Origin: Vitellaria paradoxa
Lineage: Eukaryota > Streptophyta > Magnoliopsida > Ericales > Sapotaceae
NCBI GenBank assembly: GCA_019916065.1
Contig: CM034233.1
Location: forward strand, 7,508,516 to 7,572,515
Direction of reading: 5' to 3'
Length of the DNA stretch: 64,000 nt
Under the pieces are notes generated by a model. The model was given only the letters and a program-made list of their open reading frames with translations. It made no database searches and was not told the DNA's origin. Both the position numbers and the translations under genes were made by a program. Shown piece after piece: positions 24,400 through 37,167 of this stretch (within the stretch, counting starts at the first letter, position 1; each line of letters starts with the position of its first letter).

Positions 24400-25826
24400 A
24401 ACAAATATAGTGCACAACAGATGTATAGTACCAAATTGTGTACGATTACCGATTGTCACTTCTGACAGTGAGAACACTCTTGTGTAATAATTTCTCCTTC
24501 TCAGAGCCTCCTTGATCACCAACATACCCCAACAAAGCAGTAGTATAAAACAAAAAACCAAATGCAAGCAGACAATTGAATGTAACCTGCAAATAATATT
24601 CAACTTTAACCTGCATGCACTATTTACTCTAGGGTTATTCGGGAAGCGTATTTGGGAAAAAAGGCAGGAAAAAGGAAACAAAATAAAGGAAACATAGAAT
24701 CCAAATACGTGTTCTTAATTTAATTTTTCTAAATAAATTAAATTTCTAACCTAATTATTTATTTCTCAAGTTCCAACTTGCTTCTATTGTAACCAAGCAA
24801 GTAAATTTTGAATCCCTTTCCATTTTCTTTCCCTCAATGAATTTGCAGTCCAAACAGAGCTATGGAAGAAATAGCAGTAAAAGAAGATAAAACGTCACAG
24901 CAAAAAAGTTGGAATTTGCTCCATTGCATAAAAGAGACAGGGCCCTATCGACAAAAAACTGAATCAAGCGTAACTTTATAACTATTAAACATCATATAAT
25001 TCAGCAAGCAATGCAACCACCAAAGTCAAAATCCCACTAGGCAGAAGATCAGAGGAAGGAAAAACTTTTTAAGCATAGAAGGACACTGCCTCCTCTATCC
25101 ACATCACCTGAGGAAAAATGGAAGAGTAATACTAACACAAATCCGTTCCACTAACAGCTTGCATCAACCTGCACTGATGGAGCCTGCACATACACCTCGA
25201 AGAAACTGCTGCAGCTGACTTGATAATTTGCGCCACCACTAAAACTTTGAGCTTCAAGGCCTATGGCAGATTACAAGAGACATTTTGAATACAGTAGTAC
25301 AACTATCCCAACAGGGACCAAACCCCAGTTACCTCCGCTACAATTATAAAACCAAAATTAACCAAGTCCCAGGTCAAATACAGAACAACTGAAACTCTAT
25401 AACTACATTTTGCGTGACCAATGTATCGTGTAAAAACTACTCATTCGTAATAATATCTAAAGCAAATTGATCTTTTACAATTTAACCCATAACAGCACCA
25501 CCATCACTGAGTATCATTAGGCCAGGGTAATGCTACACTATACTGCCATCACCACCATCAATCTTGCCCATAACTTTGGAAATAACAGACCCACCAAAAA
25601 TCATTTTTTATTACAAGATTGCAATTGCCTAACCCTTGTAAATTCCAATAGAATTTTATGCTAGATTATCACTTTCATCGAAGCTTAACAAGGTAATAAG
25701 ACAAGTATACACACTATAAAAATTTGCAAAGAAAAACTTAGAACTCAGAAAATTATCATTCAGCATCAAACTGAAGGCTCATTAGGAGCTAACAAATTGC
25801 CAAAAATGTAACTTGACAACTTTTTT

Positions 25827-25989
25827 AGTGTTTGGAATGTAACCAACAAACCACAATTTAATAGAGATACAGTAAAAAAATACATTCATGAATGAATTTG
25901 TGCAGAACTTTTTGAAGATTTGTAGAAATTTTTATTTTTCGAGATTTGTAAAGATTTTTAGAGTTTTGTAGAGCTCCAAACACCCCCTA
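25827..25989. mobile_element. Short MITE
   Basis: Ends TTTAGTGTTTGGAATG and GAGCTCCAAACACCCCCTAAA form an imperfect inverted repeat with TTA-type flanks. Confidence 0.5.
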
Positions 25990-26204
25990 AAGAATAAAAA
26001 ACATATTTGTTTACTAATTAAACAAGTTCCCTCTACTGAGATGACAGAAACTCAGAATTGTTGCTCGTAGGACTATAGAGTGGAGTCATGCTTGTCATGA
26101 TTGCTGATGTAATTCAATAAGCTTGTATAAATTTTCAACTACTGAAATTTTAAGATAGGTCAACACATGAGAGTTTAAAACCCATGCTTGGAATAACTTA
26201 TTAC

Positions 26205-26460
26205 ATAAATTTTTTAAAATGTCCCTTTCACAAACTAAGATCCAACGGTTAAGAATTATTTTTTCTCTTGTCTAACGATTGAAATTATTTTCATATTTAT
26301 AGCTTCCTACTCAATTCTTATTTTAGTGAACCCTACTATTATCTATCTCACAAAACGACTTGAACATTTTAAATTTCACCATATTTCAGGATAAAAATCA
26401 TATATAAATCAAAACTACCAATTTAAATTCTGTCCAATTATGTTTTCTAAAAAATCGAAA
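26205..26460 (-). repeat. Dispersed repeat, copy 1
   Basis: The reverse complement matches 47430-47790 over most of its length, including the phrase GGGTTCACTAAAATRAGAAT and AAATTTAAAATG. No coding content and no clear ends. It is probably a degraded transposon family. Confidence 0.6.
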
Positions 26461-26689
26461 CTTCCAAATTAAAGCACCATAAGTTGTGATTTCTTTTATG
26501 GTGCTTATCAAAAATTAATTAAAGAGAGAGACCAAAACACATGGAGTAGCCGATATGGCCTAAAGTTTTGAGAAAAAATTAAAACCCATGGATTATGGTA
26601 ATTTCTTTGATTTGAACTTTTTCTCCAAAGTTTCAACAATATATAAGAAACTTAATACTAATTTTATCCACTAATTTTATCCAGAGTGT

Positions 26690-27200
26690 CGTTGACAAAG
26701 GTTATTACTAGTAATTCAATAAGTTTGAAGTAGATTTTCAACGAATAACATTTTTAAGAGTTATTGCTCATATGATGATTGATTAGAATCATGCTTGTAA
26801 CAATTACTCAAGTAATTCAACAATTTTAAAAAAACACAAATTTTCAACAAGTGAAATTTAAGCCAAAAAGTAAATGTTATTACCATTGTTTCTTCCTCTT
26901 GACGGAATTGTCATGATGCCAATCGCACCATTATAGTTTAGAACTGCGCTTGGAATAACTAATCATGTAACTCAATAAGTTTGAAGTAAATTTTCAACTA
27001 ATGAAATTAGTAGAATTATTGCTCATAAGATGATCGATTAGAATCATGCTTGGAATATTTCCTCATATAATTCAACAAGTTTTTTAAAAAAAAAGAAGAG
27101 TAAATTTTCAACAAGTGAAATTTAAGCTAAAAACTAAATCTAAATACTATTGTTTGTACCTCTTAACTGAATTGCCATGATGCCAATTCCACCGTTCCTT
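26690..27200. repeat. Two tandem units of about 255 bp
   Basis: The phrase GATTAGAATCATGCTTG occurs at 26781 and 27036. ATTCAATAAGTTTGAAGTA-type text, TTTTCAACAAGTGAAATTTA and a GCCATGATGCCAAT-type end also recur at the same spacing. A partial third unit may begin near 26060. Confidence 0.65.
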
Positions 27201-28420
27201 TTGCATGCTCAATGGATGGATATGCGTGCGGATGTCATATTTGCCTTGATAAAATGAACATTCAAGAGAGAAATGAAGATAAACAAGAATTAAATGGGAT
27301 GGGGGATGGGACAAGGAAAAAAAAAGACGGAAAAAAGAAAAGAAAGAAAGGAAAGACAACAACACACAACAAGGGAGAGCCGGCCAAATCCCCGTACCAT
27401 CTCCCCCGAACACAAAAAAGAAAAACTTTATTAGGTATTTTTGACCTGCCATGCAAGCGCACCTGACATGGCAAAGGTCCAAAAACAAGAAGCAAAACGA
27501 TTCACATCTCATTTTTTTTTTCACCTCTCTCACATAAGAAGAAACCCACAAGAAATGACCAAGAAAACCGCACCACTCATGCCGCGTAACAAATGTAAAA
27601 TACACATCCAACAAGCCCTCTAATAGACCTTCATGTATTCATTACAAGACGGCAGCATCAGTCAATGGACTTGAAGTCGATATATATGCATCAGTCAGAT
27701 AAGAATGGGCACGAGCAGATCTCATTCGATTGCACAGATCTAACCAATATGATTGAAAGTCCACCGCAGCAGTTGAAGATCCGAAAGAACAGCAATTCTA
27801 GATCTGAACAGGGACAAAACCACGAAAGTGAATTGATATGCAAGTAAAATAATTACAAAAATTAACCGAAGTAATCAGAATTGGAAAACAAACCTCATGA
27901 AGCCTACAGAGAAAACACGGCTTTGAATCCAACCGAAGGACAAGAACTACGCGCGGTTGTTTAACAGATGAAACCAAGCATCAATAGCCTTCAAGAAAGA
28001 GGTGATCCAAATAAGTTCTACAACCAAAAAAAAAAAAGATATAAAAACAAGAAATTAATCGTTCAAGAACAGATTAACCACACACCCCTATACATCTATC
28101 AGATATGCACCATGCCTTAACCAAGCTTCAACGATCCGAATCCATGGCCGAGAAATGTATGCCCGAAGCAAAAATCTCTAAATCGACGATCCAAAACCAA
28201 TTTTCCAGCCAAAACGCTCGAATCCATCATCAAAACGTAGATCGTCGAACGATCTACCTCAGTCTGACGACAGATTTCAAAAATGGGAAACGAAGTAGAA
28301 TAGATCTAACGAAACTAGAGACGTCGGAGTTGCAGGTTAAGCAAAAGAAGAGAAATGAGAGGATGAAAACGAGAGGAGAGGCAGGGGAGCGTTATTTATT
28401 AACCGTCTAAAACAATCTGA

Positions 28421-31400
28421 CGTCTGTAAATAGATTGGTTAAAAAATCAACGGTATGGCGTGGCTGGCCATAAATGATGATTGAAATAGAAAAGTACAAC
28501 ATGAACGGCTCCCCCGATTTTTATATTAGAAAATTCCTGGCGGAGATAAAAAGGAACCACGCTTACTTTCCGTGGTTCACGCGTACCCTTTCAAAATAAA
28601 TATATAAATAAATGTTAGTGCCTAAATTTTGTGGCATGTTTGACATACTAATAAATTTTATAAAATTCTATAAATTTCTAATCACCCATCTACCTTTAAT
28701 TTTTTTATCATCACTAATTTTAAAAAATTTTTATATTTTATTAAAAAAATAAAAAAATCTGAAAATAAATTAATCGAATTTGTAAATTTTTTATACAATC
28801 ATATTCTTCATGTCGAAAGTTTTCGAATGAGTACTATTGTCGCTATTTTTTGTGATTTTTTTAATTCGTGGGAACGATTTTTCAAATCTGTTCTCACGGT
28901 TTGCTACTTTTCAGAAAAAGAGGGCACCAAAATTAATTCTAAACCACATTTTTATCTCAATTTATCTTATTTTTTCTTACTCCAAACAGGGCCAAAATTA
29001 GATTGTGATAATGCCAAATTCTAATTATTTAGGGCCTGTTTGGTAAACCAAAAAAAGATAAAAAGTACAATAAAAATAGAAATATGTGACATAAATGTGA
29101 TATGTGAAAAAATTTAATTAAAAAAATACAAAAATTAATTAAAATTTGTGACTTTTGATAAATTTTAATATGACCAAACAAGGCTATTGATAAAATTACC
29201 CATTTCCTATTCTTCATAACTTATATTCTCTTTCAAATTAATTTATTCCACCTTTATCCAATTATCTTTATCTTTTCCAATCTCTCTCCCTCTTTTTTAA
29301 AAAAAAAAATTACATTAATATGTATTTAAAATTATTTTTTTCTTTTTATCTAACCTGAATAATTTTTCTTTCATTATGATCTATTAATATATACATACAT
29401 TTTAAACGATTTTATGAAAGTTCGTGAAAGAAAAAAATTATTATTTTAAACTCACGTTCTCACATCTCCTCATTGGAAATTATATATATCCTTTAAATAA
29501 ATTAGAAATAAATTTTTCACACACTACAATAGTAACAATACTTTTATAATAAAAAATATTTTAATAATTTTTATTTTAAAATAATACACTCAACAATTAA
29601 ACATTAATCTAAATATCTAATAGTATAAATTTCCTTAATCTTAAAATAAATTAAAAAAGTTAGGCTAATAAGAAATTTCAAAATATATTAGGTAAAATAT
29701 TACAAAAAAAAGTAATAATATTTTTATAATCCAGTGCAAGTTAAAAAAAATTATGTTTAAAATGCGAGATTTATTATTCAATTAAGTTATTAAGAGAGAG
29801 ACGACAATGTTTTCGAAGAGAGAGAATAGTAAGCTTTAAAGAGAGGCATGGAGTGTTCTTTAAAAAAAAGAAACGCATAAGAGAAAATTTTTATGACGAC
29901 GAGAGAAATTGATTTGAGCATGAAAATTTAGGTTCTCAAGAGTAGAAATTGAGAATAATTTTGTTAGTAATTAAAAAAATATTAAATGAGCTCTCACCTT
30001 ACAATTTTAGCTTTGTCATTGTTGTCACCCTACAAAAATTTAAATAAATAAACTTGCCTTGTACTATAATTTTTAATTTTTATCACACCTCATTCAGTTT
30101 CATTTAGAACAAATTTCATGTATTTAATTTTTAAAATATAATTTTTATCTTATTTTTATATTAAATACTTTTTAATTATCCACTAATTTTATAATCTTTT
30201 CTTTTTTATAAAAAAAAGCCAATACACATACATGTGAGTTTTCCTCGATAATTAACAAAATTTGATTTGAAGATTTGATATTTTCAGCATTAAAAGCTAA
30301 AGTTTTAAAAAAATTTAAATTGCTGCATTATCAATTTTTTATTAAGGAGCACTCCATTGAACAACAATATAACATTAAGACCCTGTTTAGTACTTTAAAT
30401 TTTTTGTAATTTTTAATTAAAAACTAATAATAATTATTAAAAATTACAAAAACAATTGTTAAAAATTACCACCTCCCAAACAGGATTAATAGACTGCTAC
30501 GTGGCTCGTTGAACACAAAATTTATTAATAAAAGTTTAATTAACAATCAACACCTAAAGTGAAATTTAATAACTCTTAATGTAATTCAATTGATAAGAAT
30601 ATGGGAAAGAAGGTAATTCAATTGGTAAGATTATGAGTTTTCGTTCTAATAGTCATTAGGTCGAGTTTTTTTAGAATCATTGTAGGTTCATCAGATTATT
30701 AATTTTGAGGCACTTATGAATTACTTGAGATATGTATAAATTGGGTTAGACAATTGAATCATTAAAAAAAAAGAAAAGAAAAAAATTTATGGCATAAGAT
30801 GTAATTTATCCCAATTCCTTGGTTCCAATTCCAAAGCAAGACCATAGTTCTATGTCGAATTAGGGGATGTAAACGGGTAGGGTACTCGTTTAATTAGGTA
30901 ATTCCATTATCAAATCCGTTTATTTTTTACTTATCATTACCATTTCAAACCCGTTTATTTTTTAGTTAGAATCCCAAACCCGTCCCCGTCCAAACCCGTG
31001 AAACCCTTCCCAAATCGGCAAAACTCGTCTATGTTCAATTTGTCAAAATTACCTTTTAAGTATCTGTTAAATACCCAATTTGAGATAAAAAATAAAAAAT
31101 TAGTAAGTAACAAAAAAATTAAATTTATTAAATTAAACAAATTCATTAGTTAAATAACCTCCAAGTTTTTTTTTTTTTTTTGAAAAGTAAAAGAAATATA
31201 CTATAAATACTAGAAATAAACGTATAAAATATATAAGAGCATTTTGCTGTAACAATATAATAAGAATCACAATTTATAAAGGATTTCCAAACCTAATATG
31301 AAAGTTAAAATAATACATGACATGTGAAAATAACACATAACAAATTATAAATTAAACAAATTCAAATAAATTATCTCAACAAAAGTAAGAGCAGCTGCCA

Positions 31401-31651
31401 ACAAAGCACAAATTACCTTGACTTAAGAAGTTCAAAAATTTTATTTTAGGATAAAATTGTATATAAATATATATTTTATTTTATTTTATTTTATTAAATG
31501 AGTACTTTACAAGTACTATACGAGTATCAGGTACCTTATAAGTATAAATAGATATCGGGTATCAAGTATCGAATGCCCTACAGAGAAATCTCAAACTCAT
31601 CCCAAACCCACATGGATATTAAATTTCAATTCAAAATCCGTCCCAATCCCA
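28421..31651. other. Intergenic with scattered small transposons
   Basis: No gene seen. Small elements: a MITE at 29032-29185 (GGGCCTGTTTGGT ... ACCAAACAAGGC), a 110-base MITE at 30377-30487 (CCCTGTTTAG ... CCCAAACAGG) and a SINE-like piece at about 30570-30785 with a box-A-like ATTCAATTGGTAAGA and an A-rich tail. The rest is A/T-rich. Confidence 0.5.
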
Positions 31652-31654
31652 TTA

Positions 31655-32015
31655 GGCCATGTTTGATGCCCGGATTAAAACGCTGGATTGGAGAAGTCTT
31701 CCGTGAGCCCCACTCACAGTGGTGTTTGTTTTGCTTTTGGTTTCATCCGTGGGTCTCACGGATTGGATAATTTGTGGCCTAAATGGTCGGATGTGGTATC
31801 CCGTGAGGCATGTGGGATTATTTATCTCCCATGGCTGGATTTGCTTCCCTCCAAGATCTAAAGGTCCAAAATTATTTTCTTATTATATCACGTATCAAAT
31901 CACATCTTTTATCCCACTTTATATCATACCAATCAAACACCAAAAAAATAATCCCATATTATTCTCATAGTATTACTTATCCCCTACCATCCAATCCCCT
32001 CAAAAAAACATAGCC
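31655..32015. mobile_element. Tourist-like MITE with TTA target duplication
   Basis: TTA flanks both sides (31652-31654 and 32016-32018). The ends are GGCCATGTTTGATGCC and, read inward from the right, GGCTATGTTTTTTTGAGG. The interior is GC-richer than its neighbours and non-coding. A three-base TTA duplication is typical of PIF/Harbinger-derived MITEs. It sits about 280 bases upstream of the dUTPase start codon, so it may lie in the promoter. Confidence 0.65.
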
Positions 32016-32295
32016 TTAGAGTATTTCCCAACAAATTTTTATCAAATTTGATCGAGTCAGGTACTCTCATGTACCAGTCACATTTACATCCTAAGCCGAA
32101 CATTCATTTCAATAATTCTCGGCTAATCCGCACTCCAAAACGGCGGGAATATTTGGCGCCAATACCTGGAATAGAATTTTCGCGCGCAGTTCTTCTTTGC
32201 ATATATCCATTTTTTCGTCTTCTTATTATTCACCGGTCAACCCTTTTTTCTGCAACTACCCAAATCAGTACACCCAGAGCTCTCGAGTCCTCGCA

Positions 32296-33111
32296 ATGAC
32301 CAATCAAAACCCGCAAATCAATGATTCCGAAATCAAAGAATCATTCCCGAATATTCAGAAGCCTCATCAGAGCGCTTTCCCTGTAGCCTCTCATCCCGGC
32401 GTAGCCCCATTTTTAAAGGTAAAGAAGCTTTCCGAGAAAGCCGTTCTTCCGTCCAGAGCTTCCGCTCTCTCAGCCGGCTATGATCTTTCTAGTTTAATCA
32501 TACTTTTCCACTACACTACTTCTTTTTAAGATCATATGTTTGTACGGTGATGTAAATTTGATTATTAGGCTATCATTTCAGGGGTGTTTGGTAGCCAATA
32601 CATCAAAAATTACAAATTACAAAAAATTATCAACTTTCTTCAATTAAATTTCACCGCATAACAATTGTATATCAATTTTTTATACCATTTTCATCCAAAC
32701 AATTTATATGCAGCGAGTACCAGCCAGAGGCAAAGCCATGGTTCCAACCGATCTTAGCATATCAATCCCCGAAGGAACATATGCTCGTATAGCTAAAATT
32801 TCCCCCTTTTTATCATATTGGAATCTGGCGGTGGCGGTGCTTATCTGGGTTGGGGTTGATTTGCAGCGCCGCGATCTGGTTTGGCATGGAAGCATTCGAT
32901 CGACGTGGGGGCGGGCATGATCGACGCGGACTATAGGGGTCCAGTTGGGGTCATCTTGTTCAACCACTCCGACGTTCATTTTGAAGTGAAGGTTGGAGAT
33001 AGAATCGCACAACTCATCGTTCAGTTTATTGTGACGCCCGATGTGGCGGAGGTCGATGATTTGGGTACTACCGCTAGAGGCGCTGGTGGCTTTGGATCTA
33101 CTGGCGTCTAG
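32296..33111 (+). CDS. DUT: dUTP pyrophosphatase (dUTPase), splice sites damaged
   Basis: Hydrolyses dUTP to dUMP and pyrophosphate, keeping uracil out of DNA and supplying dTMP synthesis. Three exons are visible: about 32296-32491, 32714/32718 to about 32792 and 32867-33111. The five dUTPase motifs are present: [35 protein letters not shown] and [10 protein letters not shown]. The third exon reads cleanly to TAG. The junctions do not look right. Exon 1 runs into CTAGTTTAATC with no good donor. Exon 2 begins after a truncated segment lacking about six family residues. The expected donor after TATGCTCGTATAG reads CT instead of GT. Weak GT-AG choices (GTTTAATC to GCGAG at 32717, GTATAG at 32787 to TTGCAG) would keep the frame but delete conserved residues. 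It is either a working gene with odd splicing or an early pseudogene. Confidence 0.7.
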
Positions 33112-34500
33112 AAATCTTTGATAATAGCAATACTAGGTTTTAGGATGATTTCAAACTTTCATATTTCCACTGTCGCTTTTTGTACATAAGGGTGTTATTT
33201 TGATTGGACAATGGGTTCAACTTTTTTTTTGTTTTCTTTGTGATCTTAAATTTCACTGATTTATTGTATTTCTCAGTGAATTGCGTAATTGATGAATAAA
33301 TGAAAATTTACGTAAAATCTCACAAATCACGTGAACTGGTTAAGTTCAAGATTTACACAAATCATACAAACCGATTAAGTTCAAGACTCACACAAAATAT
33401 AGATATTTCTAATTTTTGTTGGACTTTAGAATCGAACTCCTTATCTATCTTAAGAAAGTCAAGAGTTTTTGCCAACTGTCCTAAAGTAGTCGGTTTGGGG
33501 TCAACTTCTTGAGCAATTGGCCGCTTGTTTTGTTTGCGTACTTTCGTCGAGCACCCTGTGAGCGGAAAAGCAACCCCGATGGTAATCAATAGACCTTTTG
33601 AAACTGCATCAACTCCACTTGTTGCGAGTGTTTCCTGCGTTCGTTTTTTGTTTTTGTTTTGTTTTTTTTTTTTTTTTCAATTAAGCTTTCATCGTGGTTA
33701 GAAACCTAGAATGGGATATACACTCATTTTTCGAAACATCTTAAAAATATAGTTTTATTCCACGTATATTTTGCGTAAGATACATTCAAGATTTATATTA
33801 TATTTATTCAAATTTCTTAAAAGGTACTCATTGATCAATTTAATATTATAAAATTTATTTTTCTACTTTTGGTATTAATAAAAAAATGCGTGAAAAAAAT
33901 AAAGATAAGATTTTTATTTATTATTTGATACTAATATAAAGGAATCGAAAGAAAATGAGAAAAGAAAATTTATTATAATTTACATGCTATATTTATATAT
34001 TTTTAAATGTAGTTACTTATATAAAAATGTTATATATGTATAATTATTATTTTATATAGATAATATAAATTTAAAATATTAACGTAAAGCATAATAATTT
34101 GAAAAGGAATTATTAATATAAAGAAGTTTCACAAAAAGAACTAATAAATTTATGATAAGAGATAAAACATATCCTAACACAAATATTTTTTATTAATACT
34201 AATGGAATAAAAGTAGTTTTATAGAGTTAAATCAAGTTCAATGAGAATCCCACAAGAAAATAAACATCTCATCAAACCAACTTCTGTAAAGGGGTCTCAG
34301 TAAAAATCTAAATGATGATCCAGAGAAACGAGTTGATTTAGATATAGGTGCACTTGTGTGTTTGAGTGTGTATATATATAGTTATTGATGATCCTGACCA
34401 CAAAAGGTCCTCTATTGCAGACCGCAATGGAGTGGACCTCAACATATTGCAAGGGCAAGCCACTTTATTAAAAGTTTAATGCTTGGAGAGGCTGAATGCT
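33112..34500. other. Intergenic; SINE-like piece near 33300-33515
   Basis: AATAAA at 33295 may serve the dUTPase transcript. On the minus strand 33515-33410 shows a box-A-like AGGACAGTTGGCAAAA and a box-B-like GAGTTCGATTCTAAAG about 40 bases apart, as in tRNA-derived SINEs; ends not resolved. The rest is AT-rich with no gene. Confidence 0.4.
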
Positions 34501-34911
34501 CAAATTCCAGACTTCTGAAAAGACTATGGAATGATGTTAAAGTTCAGCAGTGCCCCTAGGAAATGGATTCTTGGTTTGCCATGGAGATAACATCCCTCAT
34601 TTATCTTCTTTGAAAAAAAAAATATGGTGCTCTCTCATACCTTCAGATATCTTTTCAACATTGTCGTGGTACTGAAATTGAAGCCCTCAATTGGTTCTCT
34701 TGTCTTCCCAGATGCATGAAGTTGGCTTCTGACTTGGGAAGCCAGTGACTCCATTTTAGCATGTGAGGATATTTTGTTCAGGAACAAGAAAAGAAGAAAA
34801 AAGGAACCACCTTTAATTATTGTTGAAGTTTACACGAGAAAAGCAAAGGGGCAAAACAAAACATTTGAGGTGAACATAAAGAACAATTGAGGACAAAGAA
34901 TAGCAAAATCA

Positions 34912-35076
<165 letters not shown>

Positions 35077-36693
35077 TCAAGAATTAGAGGGATTAAATTA
35101 CAAAGGAAGATATGTTGGTTGCTTAGCAAGAAGTAAGGTACCATTATGCAGCAGGCACAATCCCACTATGAAAGGGGCCGGTACAAATCAAATTCCACAT
35201 TTTCGCTCTTCTTCAAGAAAATTAAAAAATAGGTTCACTCATGTGAATGAAAAATAAGCATGTCTCGGACCCCCAGTTGATGCAAGGAGGGCACCAGAAA
35301 ATGAAGATGTAGCTTTCCCCTTTGTAACTGGTGTGTTGAGTTTACAGAACTTTCAGATTCAGTCGTTATCAAAACTTTCCCATTCACCTTATGCACAATA
35401 TGCAGGTGCCCCAATGGACTAAAAACAAGGGATTGGCATTAAACAAATTTGAAATTACTGAAAACCTCTGTATCATCAACATGCACTAACTAATTCACAT
35501 AAGGATACAAAAGTGCTCTAGTACTAGAGTTACCTGTCCAATTGTATAGGCATTTAATGATGGAAGAAAAAGGCTGAGAGAAGGACGATTGCCAGAGAAG
35601 GTCTGGAAATATAATGCAATTGTGAGGAACAGATTTCAACTGCAAGCAGTAGATTACATAATGGAATGAAAAGAAAATCTCACCTTGTGAGGGATGAGAT
35701 GAGGGGGGACGTTCTCATTCTGCAACTGTTCAGGGGTCTATAAACCACTGAAATTTTGTTAGGCATCCTGGAATTTAGGAAGATATCGCAAATCACAAGA
35801 CCAAAAAAATATACACAAAAGTTGTGATTTCTAGATAATACTAATGTAAGCAATTAAAAATGAGAAAAAAAGAAGGAAAGAAAGATAAAAAATTTGCCTA
35901 GTATGCACAACTATCAAGTTTCACAAAATTCACTCTGACAATTTTTCAAGATGGTCATTTCTTCTTTCCTTTATTTATTTGTTCATTTCTTCACGCTGGA
36001 AAAATGGAAATTTTGAAAATTATTGGCTACATACAAAATTGAAAGTAGATCTGAGAGAGAAACTGGAAAGTTTGCCAAAAACGTTCAGCTTACCTTCACA
36101 TAAGCAAGTGCATCTGGCTGTGCAAAAAAGTTAGACATGAGCTCGTCGTGGTTGCTTACCACTTCGTCTGCATACAATTCAATGAAAAACTGTGTAATGC
36201 ATAGAAACACCATTCAAAAGAGTATTAAAAGGCCATGCACCATTTAAATACAACATTTGCTTTGGCAATACTGAGTTCAGGTACTGTGCCCATGAAAAAG
36301 AAAAAGAAAAGAAAAAATAAAGGAATTATGTACCTTTTAGGTACACAGGTTGCTGACTCTTCTCAACACCAATAAAATCACAAGGAATTACCTGTCCCTG
36401 AAAGCTCCAAGAAGATGGGTTATAAGAATGGATTTTTCAGCATTTTTGGAAAATTATAAACAAGCTAAACAGAATCTAGAGCACAAAGAGTCACTGGAGG
36501 CAACCTGGCAATAAGTTTTGCATTATTCACAGCGAGCATGCAATTTAAGTTCTATACACCTCTGATATACGGTCAAAATATAAGAGCATACATCTAGAAG
36601 AAAAGCATTCTCAAACCACTCACCTGCCTCAGACAAGAAATATTTCCAAACTTAAAGAAGCACTGGATGGTAACTGAAGTTCATGTAGCAGTT

Positions 36694-37167
<474 letters not shown>

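Larger units (their letters stand above)
24400..28420 (-). ncRNA. Possible minus-strand transcription unit, no protein recognised
   Basis: On the minus strand 28402-28391 reads TTAATAAATAAC (TATA-like) and is followed by a pyrimidine-rich start and a GC-richer leader (about 28370-27900) typical of a plant first exon. Possible donors follow, for example CATGAG|GTTTGTTT at about 27892. Downstream, 25080-25300 and 24590-24620 are less AT-rich and could be exons, but no frame gives a recognisable protein; the longest leader frame is 37 codons. It may be a long noncoding RNA or a gene with small exons that I cannot assemble. Confidence 0.25.

Noticed and set aside
27147..27614. 155-codon minus-strand open frame
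   Set aside because: Phe/Leu/Ser-rich product from poly-pyrimidine sequence; no domain, and it lies in what looks like an intron or leader of another unit.
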